A stretch of 64,000 bases of DNA from Rubrobacter marinus (lineage in GTDB: Bacteria > Actinomycetota > Rubrobacteria > Rubrobacterales > Rubrobacteraceae). Under the pieces are notes generated by a model. The model worked only from the letters and a program-made list of their open reading frames with translations. It was not told the DNA's origin and ran no database searches. Made by a program: the position numbers and the translations under genes. Numbering within the stretch: position 1 is the first letter of the stretch; the number at the start of each line of letters is the position of its first letter. Location of the stretch: assembly GCF_011492965.1 (NCBI RefSeq), contig NZ_CP045121.1:4030001-4094000 (forward strand), given 5' to 3'. This document shows positions 35,551 through 44,880 of this stretch, in pieces.

Positions 35551-36954
35551 GTGGGCTCGGGGTACAGCGGTACGGCGACGAGGCCGGTCCCTTATCTGCG
35601 CGGGACCTTCCCGTTCGGCTGCGCAAGGGAGATGCGCGCCGACCCGCTCGGCCTGCTGCTCAGGGCGCGGGCGGACCTCGGAGACCTCGTCAAGATGCAC
35701 CTCGGGCCCTACCCCATCTACATGCTCTTCCGTCCGGAGCACGTCGAGCACGTGCTCCAGAAGAACCCCGCAAACTACCTCAAGGACGGCTACGAGCACC
35801 TCGAACCGATGGTTGGGCACGGCCTCATCTCCAGCGAGGGGGAGCTGTGGCGCAGGCAGCGGCGCCTGATCCAGCCGGCCTTCCACAAGAAGCGCCTCGA
35901 CGGGATGGCCCGCACCATGACGGACGCGACGGAGGCCACGCTCGACCGCTGGCGCGAACGCTTGAGGGCGGGGGACGACGTTCTGGACGCCAACGCGGAG
36001 ATGTCGCGGCTGACGCTGGAGATCGTGGGCCGCGCGCTCTTCGGCTCCGCCCTCGGCGGGGAGGCGAGCAGGGGCGAGGAGGCCCTCTCGCTGGTGTTCC
36101 GCCTCGGCTTCGACAGGGCGGGCAGGTTCCTCCAGATCCCCTTCGGCGTCCCCACCCCCAAGAACCTGCGCTACCGCAGGGGCATCCGCGACATGGACGA
36201 GATCGTGCGCTCGATGCTCGAAGCCCGCCGCGACGCCGGCCCCTCGAACGGCGAAGACCCGATGGGCGGCGACCTGCTCGACATGCTCCTCGCGGCCCAC
36301 GAGACGGGGAACGGAGAGGGCATCTCCGAGAAGCAGCTCAGGGACGAGGTGCTGACGATCATGGGCGCCGGCTACGAGACGACGGCCCGCACCCTCTGCT
36401 GGACGTTCTACCTCCTCGACCGCCACCCGGAGGCCGCCCGAGGGCTCCGCGACGAGCTCGGACATATCCTCGGCGGGCGCACGCCGACCGTCGAGGACCT
36501 GCCCCGACTCCCCTACACCAGGATGGTCCTCCAGGAGTCCATGCGCCTCTTCCCGCCGGTCTGGGGCCTCTCCCGACGCCTCAAGGAGACCGACCGGGTC
36601 GACGGGGCCCGCATCCCGAGGGGCAACCGCGTGATCATCAGCGCCTACGTCACCCACCGACACCCCGACCTGTGGCCCGAGCCGGAGCGGTTCGACCCGG
36701 AGCGCTTTCGCGACGCCACCCTCATGGACCGCCCGCCGCGCGACATGCCGCGCTACGCCTACTTCCCGTTCAGCGGCGGCCCCCGCGGGTGCGTGGGCGT
36801 CAACTTCGCCGCCATGGAGGCCGCGCTGGTGCTCGCCACGGTCGCCCAGTCCTTCACGCTCTCCGTGGCCCCCGGCCACCACATAAAGCCCGAACCCAGC
36901 TTCACCCTGAGGCCCAGCAACGGCCTGCCGGTGAAGCTGCACGAGATAGCGTAG
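35551..36954 (+). CDS. cytochrome P450
   Basis: A 467-aa P450. The I-helix motif is IMGAGYETTART, the K-helix ExxR is ESMR, the PERF-type segment is ERFDPERF and the haem-binding loop is FSGGPRGCVG with the thiolate Cys near residue 413. No membrane anchor at the N-terminus. It resembles bacterial long-form P450s (CYP4/CYP102-like fatty-acid hydroxylases). The GTG at 35551 follows AAGGAGG by 5 bases. No ferredoxin partner is adjacent; substrate unknown. Confidence 0.93.
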   Translation: MGSGYSGTATRPVPYLRGTFPFGCAREMRADPLGLLLRARADLGDLVKMHLGPYPIYMLFRPEHVEHVLQKNPANYLKDGYEHLEPMVGHGLISSEGELWRRQRRLIQPAFHKKRLDGMARTMTDATEATLDRWRERLRAGDDVLDANAEMSRLTLEIVGRALFGSALGGEASRGEEALSLVFRLGFDRAGRFLQIPFGVPTPKNLRYRRGIRDMDEIVRSMLEARRDAGPSNGEDPMGGDLLDMLLAAHETGNGEGISEKQLRDEVLTIMGAGYETTARTLCWTFYLLDRHPEAARGLRDELGHILGGRTPTVEDLPRLPYTRMVLQESMRLFPPVWGLSRRLKETDRVDGARIPRGNRVIISAYVTHRHPDLWPEPERFDPERFRDATLMDRPPRDMPRYAYFPFSGGPRGCVGVNFAAMEAALVLATVAQSFTLSVAPGHHIKPEPSFTLRPSNGLPVKLHEIA

Positions 36955-37073
36955 GCGCCGAAAGAGCGTACGGCACCCCTTCCGCCAACGGCCCGGGCGG
37001 AGCCCCGGCACCACGCGCACCCGGTGACCACCATCACCGCCGCCTTGTCCGACCGTGATACACTATGATTATG

Positions 37074-37103
37074 TTTGTTACAAATAGCCTGGATTGTAAC
37101 ATT
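37074..37103. promoter_or_regulatory. palindromic operator upstream of niaP
   Basis: TTTGTTACAA, 10 bp, TTGTAACATT, about 100 bp before niaP. Half-sites and gap equal those before nadA (23711-23740). Upstream on the gene's strand both share GTGATACWCWATG at the same distance from the operator, probably part of the promoter. Confidence 0.7.
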
Positions 37104-37206
37104 TTCGTGTAGCAAGCGGAGGGGCGGGAGTTGCAAGCGCTCTGCGGCGTCGAGGTTCTGGTCAGGGGGTAGGGTCTTGCGGGGTTCGTTGGGTTTGGAG
37201 GAGCGG

Positions 37207-38541
37207 TTGGACGCGCAGCCCGTGGGGCCGGGGCACCGGCGGGTGACGCTGCTCTCGGGGCTCGGGTGGATGTTCGACGCGATGGACATCGGGTTGCTCT
37301 CGTTCGTGCTGGTGGCGCTGGCGAGCGAGTGGGGGCTCTCGCAGGGGCAGGTGGGGGCGGCGATCAGCGTCGGGTTGTTCGGGATGTTCGTCGGGGCGGC
37401 GGCGTCCGGGGTGCTCGCCGACAGGTACGGTCGGCGGGCCGTCCTGATCTCGACGCTCCTCGTGTATTCGGTGGCGACGGGGCTCACGGCGCTCGCCTGG
37501 GGTACGGGGTGTTGCTCCTCCTGCGGTTCGTGACGGGGCTCGGGCTCGGGGGGGAGCTGCCCGTGGCGAGCACGCTCGTCGCCGAGGTGGCGCCGGCCAA
37601 GAAGAGGGGCCGGATGCTCGTGCTCCTGGAGAGTTTCTGGGCGTACGGCTGGATCCTGGCCGCCGTGATCGGCTACCTCGTGATCCCGGAGTACGGATGG
37701 CGGGTGGCCTTCCTTATCGGCGCCCTGCCCGCCCTCTACGCCCTCGTCCTCAGGCGCCGCCTCCCGGAATCTCCCCGCTATCTTCTCCGCAAGGGCCGCC
37801 ACGCCGAGGCGCGGGAGGCCGCGGCGTCCTTGGGCGTCGAGTACGACGGGACGGACGAGGACCGGCGCGACGTCGCGCCCTCCGGGGGCGGCACGGGGCT
37901 CGGGCTCCTGTGGTCGGCGCCTTACGCCCGGCGGACGGCGATGCTGTGGGTCTTGTGGTTCGGGATGGTCTTCTCGTACTACGGCATCTTCACCTGGCTG
38001 CCGCAGATTCTCGCCACCTCCGCCGGCTACGGGCTCGTGCGGTCCTTCGAGTTCGTGCTGCTCATAACGCTCGCCCAGATCCCCGGCTACTTTAGTGCCG
38101 CGTACTTCGTCGAGCGGTGGGGCCGCAAGGCCACGCTGGTTACCTACCTGCTCGGGAGCGCCGCGGCGGCCCTCGCCTTCGGCCTCCGGGGCCTCGGGGC
38201 GGACGCGGCGCCCGTCGAGCTCGTGCTGTGGGGCTCGCTCGTCTCGTTCTTCAACCTCGGGGCGTGGGGGTGCTCTACGGGTACACCCCGAGCTCTACCC
38301 TACGGCCGCGCGCGGCTCGGGGGCGGGCTGGGCGGCCGGGGTCGGCCGTATCGGCGGGATCGTAGGTCCGTACCTCGTCGGCCTCATGCTAGGCGGCGGG
38401 ACGTTCGGGCCCGGGGCCGTCTTCGTCGTCTTCGCCGCCGTCCTGCTCGTCATCGCCCTCGACGTGCTGGTCCTCGGCGAGGAGACGATGGGGCGGACCC
38501 TCGACGAGATCTCCGGGGAGGCGAGAGCCGGGGCTTCTTAG
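37207..38541 (+). CDS. niaP: niacin transporter NiaP, MFS family (three apparent 1-bp deletions)
   Basis: A 12-helix MFS permease of about 445 aa closely patterned on NiaP. Landmarks are MFDAMDIGLLSFVLVAL, the GLGLGGELPVASTLVAE loop, KKRGRMLVLLESFWAYGW, FSYYGIFTWLPQI, LITLAQIPGYFSAAYFVERWGRK and SFFNLGAWG then LYGYTPE. The frame is lost near 37512, 38272 and 38288, each time by one base at a G or C run. TTG start behind GGAGGAG. The shared operator with nadABC supports nicotinate or nicotinamide uptake. Confidence 0.87.
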
Positions 38542-38548
38542 GCGAGGG

Positions 38549-40342
38549 TCACTCGACCCCGGCCTGGGAGAGGCGCCAAGCGGCGTTTACGAGGCCGACG
38601 TGCGAGAAGGCCTGGGGGAAGTTGCCCCGCAGCTCTCCGGTCCGCGCGTCGGCCTGCTCGGCGAGGAGCCCGAGGTCGTTGGCGCGGGCGCCGGTCCTCT
38701 CGAAGAGCTCGACGGCGTCTTCGATCCTCCCGGAGCGGGCGAGGCACTCGACGAGCCAGTACGTGCAGAGGAGGAAGCCGTTCGGGTCCCCGGCCCAGCG
38801 GTGGACGAGGCCGTCGGGGGCGAGCTCGTCCTGTATCTTGCGGATCGTGGCCTCCATGCGCTCGTCCTCGGCGGGCAGGAAGCCGACCAGCGGCATCAGG
38901 AGGACGGAGGCGTCGAGCCGCTCGGAGCCGAAGGCGCCCGTGTAGGCGCCCGCCCCCTCGTTCCAGCCCTCCTCCAGGATGGCCCGGCGGACCTCCTCGC
39001 GGGCCCCCTTCCAGCGGCTCACATCCGCCTCTTCCCCGAGGCGCGGGGCGAGTTTTACGGCCCGGTCCAGGGCCACCCAGCACATGAGCTTCGAGGAGAG
39101 GTAGTGGCGCTGTGCGTCCCGCGCCTCCCACATCCCCGAGTCCGGCTCCCGCCAGCCCCCGGCGGCCCCGTCGGCGAGGACGCGGAGCAGGCGGGCCGTC
39201 GCGGGGTCGAACTCCTCGCCGAGCCCGTCCCGCAGGAGGTAGGCGGCGTCTAGTACCTCCCCGTAGACGTCGAGCTGGCTCTGGGACCAGGCATCGTTGC
39301 CGACCCGCACGGGCCCACTGCCCCGGAAGCCCTCCAGATGCCCGAGGAGGTGCTCGGTCAGGTCGCGCTCCCCCTCGACGCCGTACATGATCTGGAGCTG
39401 CCCGCTCGGGCAGCCGCCGCCGGCGCGGTCTATCCAGTAGAAGAACCACTCGGCCTCGTCAGGGCACGCCGCGACCCACAGCGCCCTCAGGACGAGGCTC
39501 AGGTCGCGCAGCCAGGCGTAGCGGTAGTCCCAGTTGTCCTCGCCGCCCTCCACCGCCGGCAGCGAGGTGGTCGGGGCGGCGACGATGCCCCCGCTCGGGA
39601 CGTACGTCAGCGCCTGAAGGACGAGGGCGCTCCGGTGTACCTCGCTTTTGTACGGCCCCTCGTAGCCCTTGTGCATCCCGGACCACGAGGCCCATCCCTC
39701 CCGGGCGTTCTCGAGCGCGGCCCCGACGTCGGGCGCGGGCGGCTCCCCGATCCGTCCGGCCGCCCTCCCGTACGCGAGGGCGAAGTCCACGCTCTCCCCG
39801 GCCCGCACGACGAAGCGTCCCCCGGCCTCCGTCCCGGCGACGTCGAGCGGACGCCCGGCGAAGAGGTGCAGCTCCGTCGGTCCGGCGCGGGCTACGATCC
39901 TCGTACCCCCATCCGGAGCCCGCAGGAGCGGCCGCGTCAGGCCGTACTCCAGGCGCGGCACGAACTCGACCTCCACCTCGACCTCGCCCTCCAGGCCCTC
40001 GATCCGGCGCAGGAGGACGTGCGGGGAACGACGCCCGATCTCGTGCCCCCGCGCCCCCTCCTCCAGCGCCAGCGCGTCGGTGAGGGCGGCCCTCCCTCCC
40101 CCGGCGCTGAACTCGGTGCGCAGCACCATCCCGTCTTCGAGGTAGGCGCGCTCGGACTCGAAGGCCCCCGTGGGACGGATGGACCAGTGTCCGCCCCCCT
40201 CGTCGAGGAGGCGGGCGAAGACGGAGGGGGCGTCGAAGCGGGGCGGGCAGTACCAGTCCACCGAGCCGTCCCTGCCGACGAGCGCCGCCGTCTGGCAGTC
40301 GGAGAGGAGGCCGTAATCCCCTACGGAACGGTCGCGGTCCAA
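38549..40342 (-). CDS. GH15 family glycoside hydrolase (glucoamylase or trehalase type)
   Basis: A 597-aa cytoplasmic enzyme. An N-terminal beta-sandwich (SVGDYGLLSDCQTAALVGRDGSVDWYCPPRFDAPS) precedes an alpha/alpha toroid with EDNWDYRYAWLRD, EAEWFFYWI and QADARTGELRGNFPQAFSHVGLVNAA, the usual GH15 catalytic context. Bacterial GH15 proteins of this length hydrolyse trehalose, glucoamylase-type or isomalto-glucans; sequence alone does not decide. No signal peptide. It converges on niaP. Confidence 0.9.
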   Translation of the reverse strand: MDRDRSVGDYGLLSDCQTAALVGRDGSVDWYCPPRFDAPSVFARLLDEGGGHWSIRPTGAFESERAYLEDGMVLRTEFSAGGGRAALTDALALEEGARGHEIGRRSPHVLLRRIEGLEGEVEVEVEFVPRLEYGLTRPLLRAPDGGTRIVARAGPTELHLFAGRPLDVAGTEAGGRFVVRAGESVDFALAYGRAAGRIGEPPAPDVGAALENAREGWASWSGMHKGYEGPYKSEVHRSALVLQALTYVPSGGIVAAPTTSLPAVEGGEDNWDYRYAWLRDLSLVLRALWVAACPDEAEWFFYWIDRAGGGCPSGQLQIMYGVEGERDLTEHLLGHLEGFRGSGPVRVGNDAWSQSQLDVYGEVLDAAYLLRDGLGEEFDPATARLLRVLADGAAGGWREPDSGMWEARDAQRHYLSSKLMCWVALDRAVKLAPRLGEEADVSRWKGAREEVRRAILEEGWNEGAGAYTGAFGSERLDASVLLMPLVGFLPAEDERMEATIRKIQDELAPDGLVHRWAGDPNGFLLCTYWLVECLARSGRIEDAVELFERTGARANDLGLLAEQADARTGELRGNFPQAFSHVGLVNAAWRLSQAGVE

Positions 40343-40351
40343 CCGTCCCGC

Positions 40352-40852
40352 CTAGCCGCTTCTGAGGGCGCGGAGGGCGGCGCGGGCCTCGGGGAGGACG
40401 AGCGGGACCGTCGCGAAGGTCGCGCCTGCGGCGACCAGGCAGTAGGAGCAGAGGGCGCGGTGTTTGGTGATCTGGTCGACCGTCAGCTTGCCGGCCTGCA
40501 GCGCGTCGAAGGCGACCTTGGCGGCGAGGGCGAGCGGGATGAGGGGGTGCTCCTCCGCCCGGTCCCGGCCGCCCATCGCGGCGAGGCCTAGAGTTGCCGC
40601 GTAGCTGCCGAGCCCGATGGGGCCGTCGGGCGTCTGGAACAGGGCGTAGGCCTCCTCCGAGGCATCGACCTTGTCGGAGTCGAAGACGGAGAGGGGCGGG
40701 TCGGGCAGGTGCTTTATCACGCCGAGCTGGTACAGCGAGATCACGCCCATCGATCCCGCCGCCACGAGCGCGAGGCGCGCTATCTTCCGCCGGCGCTCCA
40801 GATATTCCCCGGAGCCCCTGCGCAACTGCTCGCTGAGCTCCTCCGGTCTCAA
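40352..40852 (-). CDS. VKOR-like membrane protein
   Basis: A 166-aa protein with three to four hydrophobic helices and the active-site-like CSYC ([16 protein letters not shown]), as in vitamin K epoxide reductase homologues that feed disulfide formation. The loop Cys pair of full VKORs is not seen, so function is uncertain. The TTG at 40852 follows AGGAGGAAGG and overlaps the preceding SDR stop (TTGA). Confidence 0.65.
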   Translation of the reverse strand: MRPEELSEQLRRGSGEYLERRRKIARLALVAAGSMGVISLYQLGVIKHLPDPPLSVFDSDKVDASEEAYALFQTPDGPIGLGSYAATLGLAAMGGRDRAEEHPLIPLALAAKVAFDALQAGKLTVDQITKHRALCSYCLVAAGATFATVPLVLPEARAALRALRSG

Positions 40853-41838
40853 GCCTTCCTCCTCGCCGCGGCGAGCGCCGCGCCCGCGAGGCCGGCACCG
40901 GCAAGGGCCAGCCACCGGCGGTTCTTTGTGGCCCAGAGCTGCGGGCTGCTGCCGTACGCCTCGTCGTCGAAGACACCGTGTGCGCCGTGGTCGCCGGGGA
41001 CCGGCTCGTAGAGGTTGTCGGGGCGGTCGGGGCCGACGGGGTCTCCGGTCTGCTGCCCGTCGTAGCCCGTGAGGGCGAGGTAGAGGTCCGCCGCCCACGG
41101 CGCCACCTTGTTGCCGAGGATCGTCATGACGGAGGACGCGCCCACGTAGACCTCGCGCCGGCGCTGGTGCGCGGCCCAGAAGATCGCCTCGGCGGCGACC
41201 TCGGGCTGGTAGATCGGGGGTACCGGCTGCGGATGGTAGGGGAGCTTCGTCCTCGACCACCCGAACTGCGGGGTGTTCAGCGCCGGAAGCTGCACCATGG
41301 TGACGTGCACCCCGCTCCCGTCGTGCTTGAGCTCGGCGCGCAGGGAGTCCGTGAAGCCCCTGATGGCGAACTTCGCCCCGCAGTACGAGGACTGCAGCGG
41401 GATGGCCCGGTACGAGAGGGCCGAGCCGACCTGGACGATCGTGCCGCGGTCGCGCGGCAGCATCCTCTTGAGGGCCGCCATCGTCCCGTATGCGTAGCCG
41501 AGGTACGTCACCTCCGTGGCCCTTCGGAACTCCTCGGCCGTGAGGTCCTTGAAGGGAGCGAAGACCACCGTCATCGCGTTGTTGACCCAGACGTCTATGG
41601 GCCCGAGCTCCTCCTCGACGCGCGCCGCCGCTCTCTCCACGGCCCCGGCGTCGGCGACGTCCACGGGCAGGACGAGGGCCCGTCCGCCCAGGGACTCCAC
41701 CTCCTCCCTGGCGCCCTCCAGACCGTCCGTGCCGCGCGCGAGCAGGGCGACGCTCGCGCCGCGCTCGGCGAAGGCCCGCACGGTCGCGCGCCCGACCCCG
41801 GCCGAGGCCCCGGTGACGACGACTACCTCGCTGGGCAC
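40849..41838 (-). CDS. SDR family oxidoreductase with C-terminal membrane segment
   Basis: A 329-aa short-chain dehydrogenase. [12 protein letters not shown] binds NAD(P), NNAM replaces NNAG, and the catalytic Ser ([19 protein letters not shown]) with Tyr-x-x-x-Lys is present. A C-terminal extension ends in a short hydrophobic helix ([17 protein letters not shown]) and basic tail, which may tether it to the membrane. Coupled to the VKOR-like gene by a 4-bp overlap. Confidence 0.87.
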   Translation of the reverse strand: MPSEVVVVTGASAGVGRATVRAFAERGASVALLARGTDGLEGAREEVESLGGRALVLPVDVADAGAVERAAARVEEELGPIDVWVNNAMTVVFAPFKDLTAEEFRRATEVTYLGYAYGTMAALKRMLPRDRGTIVQVGSALSYRAIPLQSSYCGAKFAIRGFTDSLRAELKHDGSGVHVTMVQLPALNTPQFGWSRTKLPYHPQPVPPIYQPEVAAEAIFWAAHQRRREVYVGASSVMTILGNKVAPWAADLYLALTGYDGQQTGDPVGPDRPDNLYEPVPGDHGAHGVFDDEAYGSSPQLWATKNRRWLALAGAGLAGAALAAARRKA

Positions 41839-41848
41839 GGTCGGTCCC

Positions 41849-42391
41849 CTACGCCCTGTTCTTGAGGGCTTTGTACGACTGGTGGAGGTGATCCGAGAGG
41901 GTCACGACGGCGAAGATGCTCGCGATGAGGCGCGTAACGGCCGGGGAGAAGACCAGGCCGTAGGTGAAGAAGGAGGCGATCCACTGCCCCATGCAGAACT
42001 TGCAGGTGACGAGCTCGCCGATCGAGCGCCGGAAGCCCGTGCCCCGGGGCTCCTCGTCGACGCTCTTCGGGCTCTCCTTCTCCTGGAGCTCGGTGAACGG
42101 GGCGCGGATAAAGCTGGTCACGGCGTCGTTGGCGATCAGGTCGCTCAGCTTGTGCGTCGCGACCCCGAGCAGCACGATGTCTCTCGTCCCCACGCCCCGT
42201 TCCGGCAACCGCCGCCCCGTGCCCTTCGTAAGCAGCACGAAGACCGCGAAGATCAGGTTGAAGACGCCCGCGAGGACGGTGTAGGACTGCAGGGGCTGCT
42301 CCCCGTTGTCGTAGCCCTCGAAGACACCGTGCCGCGCCTGCCCGTCGCGCGTGCCGTCGGTGACCCCCTGCTGCGTCTGCTCGTCGCTCAT
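41849..42391 (-). CDS. DUF1360-like integral membrane protein
   Basis: A 180-aa protein. A charged N-terminus is followed by a first helix ([16 protein letters not shown]), the segment [33 protein letters not shown], the Cys pair TCKFCMGQW and two more helices. This is the DUF1360 pattern, known from sporulation-associated and other Gram-positive membrane proteins of unknown role. It precedes the SDR by 10 bp in the same operon. Confidence 0.78.
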   Translation of the reverse strand: MSDEQTQQGVTDGTRDGQARHGVFEGYDNGEQPLQSYTVLAGVFNLIFAVFVLLTKGTGRRLPERGVGTRDIVLLGVATHKLSDLIANDAVTSFIRAPFTELQEKESPKSVDEEPRGTGFRRSIGELVTCKFCMGQWIASFFTYGLVFSPAVTRLIASIFAVVTLSDHLHQSYKALKNRA

Positions 42392-42664
42392 CTAAGCACC
42401 TTCCTACCCATTACGAAGCGGGCTCGTGGGCCCGAACCGGATTCTTCAGGAAACAGCAAAATACCCTCAGCAGGCCATTCTAATCTCGCGGGCGTGGACG
42501 GAATGCTCTCGCCGAGTCCCGGCGCGCACGGGGCCACGCCGCGTGCATATTTCGGGCCAGTTTGCGGGCGTGGAGCACCGGGCAAGTGCTGCATACGCCG
42601 GGCAGCCCGACGAGAGAGGGCCCGCGAACACCGGTGGATCTTCGCAGACGAAAGGGAGAGGAAG

Positions 42665-43560
42665 ATGTCAGACCAGTTTACGCAGCAGGACCCGAGGACG
42701 CAGTACCAGCAGCCGCAGTACCCCGAGCAGGACCAGATGGACAGGCACCCCGGCACCGAGGGGGAGATGCAGCCCAGGCCCGACCACGGCGAGGAGACCT
42801 ACCGCGGCACCGGCAGGCTCACCGGCAAGAAGGCGATCATCACCGGCGGCGACTCCGGGATCGGCAAGGCCGTGGCGCTCGCGTTCGCCCGCGAGGGGGC
42901 GGACGTCCTGATCTCCTACCTCTCTGAGGAGGAGGTGGACGCCCAGGAGACGGTCGAGATCGTCGAGGCGGCGGGCAGAAAAGCCGTGAAGATGCCCGGC
43001 GACATCCAGGACGAGGCCCAGTGCCAGGCCATAATCCAGAAGGCCGTCGACGAGTTCGGGGGATCGACGTCCTCGTCAACAACGCCGCCCACCAGATGAC
43101 CGTCAGCGGCATCTCCGACATCTCCACCGAGCTTCTGGACCGCACCTTCAAGACCAACATCTACGCCATGTTCTGGCTCACGAAGGCGGCGATTCCGCAC
43201 ATGAGGCCGGGCGGCAGCATAATCAACACGTGCTCCATCCAGGCCTACCAGCCCTCGCCGACCCTCCTCCCATACGCCTCGACGAAGGGCGCGATCATCT
43301 CGTTCACCAAGGGTCTGGCGATGGAGGTCGCGCAGTACGGGCTCAGGGCCAACTCCGTCGCCCCCGGCCCGGTGTGGACCCCGATCATCCCGGCCTCCAT
43401 GCCCGGCGAGACGGTCTCCCAATTCGGCGGCACGAACCCCATGGGCCGCCCCGCACAGCCCGCCGAGCTCGCACCCCCCTTCGTCTTCCTCGCCTCCCAG
43501 GAGTCCAGCTACGTCAACGGCGAGACCCTGGGCGTCACGGGCGGTCAGCCGCTCCCGTAG
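42665..43560 (+). CDS. SDR oxidoreductase, glucose-dehydrogenase/YhdF-like (one apparent 1-bp deletion)
   Basis: A protein of about 298 aa with a Gln/Pro-rich N-terminal extension typical of the stress-related YhdF/YghA SDRs. NAD(P) binding: AIITGGDSGIGKAVALAFA. The frame is lost at a GGGGG run near 43062 and resumes DVLVNNAAHQM, with catalytic Ser (TCSIQAYQ), YASTK and NSVAPGPVWTP. ATG behind GGGAGAGG. A strong terminator follows. Confidence 0.88.
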
Positions 43561-43582
43561 AGCAACCTCGACCTGGATCAGC

Positions 43583-43627
43583 ACGGACCGGGCCCCGCGT
43601 CGAAGTACGACGCGGGGCCCGGTCCGT
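43583..43627. terminator. terminator with 20-bp perfect stem
   Basis: Perfect 20-bp arms at 43583-43602 and 43608-43627 around AAGTA, between the SDR and the convergent alanine dehydrogenase. No T-run. Confidence 0.7.
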
Positions 43628-43722
43628 ACCGCCGCTTGCGGCGGAGATCGTGCGTGTTCCCTTCTGTGCAACGCGCGGCTAGGCCCACTCCACGAGCAAG
43701 CTTCGCCGCGCTCGTTCGTCGC

Positions 43723-44844
43723 TTAATTCAGGAGCGCGGCGGGGTCGGTGTAGGAGAAGCCAAAGGCTTCCGCGACCGGCCTGGAGACCAGGTCTCCGCG
43801 AAGGGTGGAGAGTCCCCTGGCCAGCGCCTCGTCGCTCCTCGCGGCCCCCTCGATCCCGTGGTCGGCGATCTTCAGGAGGTACGGCAGCGTCGCGCTCGTC
43901 AGGGCGAGCGTAGACGTCCTCGCCACCGCCCCGGGGATGTTCGCCACGCAGTAGTGCACCACCCCCTCCTCCACGTACGTGGGCTCCGAGTGCGTCGTCG
44001 GCCTGCTCGTCTCGATGCACCCTCCCTGGTCGATGGCGATGTCCGCCACCACGCTCCCCGGCTTCATGCTCGCCACCATCTCGCGCGAGACGAGCTTGGG
44101 GGCCTTCGCCCCGGCGACGAGGACGGCGCCGATCACGACGTCGGACTCTGCGACGTAGGAGGCCGTCCTCGCCCTGTTGGGGATCACCAGGTCCACGCGG
44201 CCTTCGAAGATGTCCGAGAGGTACGCCAGCCTCTTCGGGTTTATGTCCAGGACGCGCACGATCGCCCTCATCCCCACCGCGATCTTCGCCGCCTCGGTAC
44301 CCGAGATCCCGCCGCCGATGATGGTGACCTTCGCCGCGGGCGTCCCCGGCACCCCGCCCAGGAGCAGCCCCGCCCCGCCCTGAGGGCTCTCGAGGTGATG
44401 GGCTGCGGCCTGCACCGCCATCCTGCCGGCGACCTCGCTCATGGGGGTCAGGAGCGGCAGCGAGCCGTCGGGCGTCTCGACCGTCTCGTAGGCTATGGAG
44501 TTCACCCCACGCTCCAGGAGGAACTCGGTGAGCCCCTTGTCGGCGGCGAGGTGCAGGTACGTGAAGAGCTCCTGCCCCTCGCGGAAGCGGTCGTACTCCT
44601 CGGGGACGGGTTCCTTGACCTTGACTATGAGGTCGGCCGAGGAGAAGACCTCGTCGGGGCCGTCGACGAGGCGCGCCCCGGCGGCCTCGTACTCCTCGTC
44701 GGGGAAGCCGGCGTTTCGGCCCGCGCCCCGCTCGACGAGGACCTCGTGGCCGTGGTGGACGAGCTCGGCCGCGCCGTCGGGCTGCATCGAGACGCGTCCC
44801 TCCATGTTCTTGATCTCTTTCGGTACGCCTACCACTCTGCTCAT
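43723..44844 (-). CDS. ald: alanine dehydrogenase
   Basis: A 373-aa NAD enzyme that converts alanine to pyruvate and ammonia. Landmarks: VGVPKEIKNMEGRVSMQPDG (pyruvate-binding Arg), KVKEPVPEEY, LFTYLHLAAD with the catalytic His, the Rossmann motif VTIIGGGISGTEAA and DIAIDQGGCIETSRPTTHSEP. The length is normal. It is the last gene of the amine-catabolism unit; alanine is the product expected from a pyruvate-dependent class III aminotransferase, which fits the context. Confidence 0.95.
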   Translation of the reverse strand: MSRVVGVPKEIKNMEGRVSMQPDGAAELVHHGHEVLVERGAGRNAGFPDEEYEAAGARLVDGPDEVFSSADLIVKVKEPVPEEYDRFREGQELFTYLHLAADKGLTEFLLERGVNSIAYETVETPDGSLPLLTPMSEVAGRMAVQAAAHHLESPQGGAGLLLGGVPGTPAAKVTIIGGGISGTEAAKIAVGMRAIVRVLDINPKRLAYLSDIFEGRVDLVIPNRARTASYVAESDVVIGAVLVAGAKAPKLVSREMVASMKPGSVVADIAIDQGGCIETSRPTTHSEPTYVEEGVVHYCVANIPGAVARTSTLALTSATLPYLLKIADHGIEGAARSDEALARGLSTLRGDLVSRPVAEAFGFSYTDPAALLN

Positions 44845-44880
44845 TTCGGTTCCTCCTCCGTACCGGTGACCGGTACCTTC

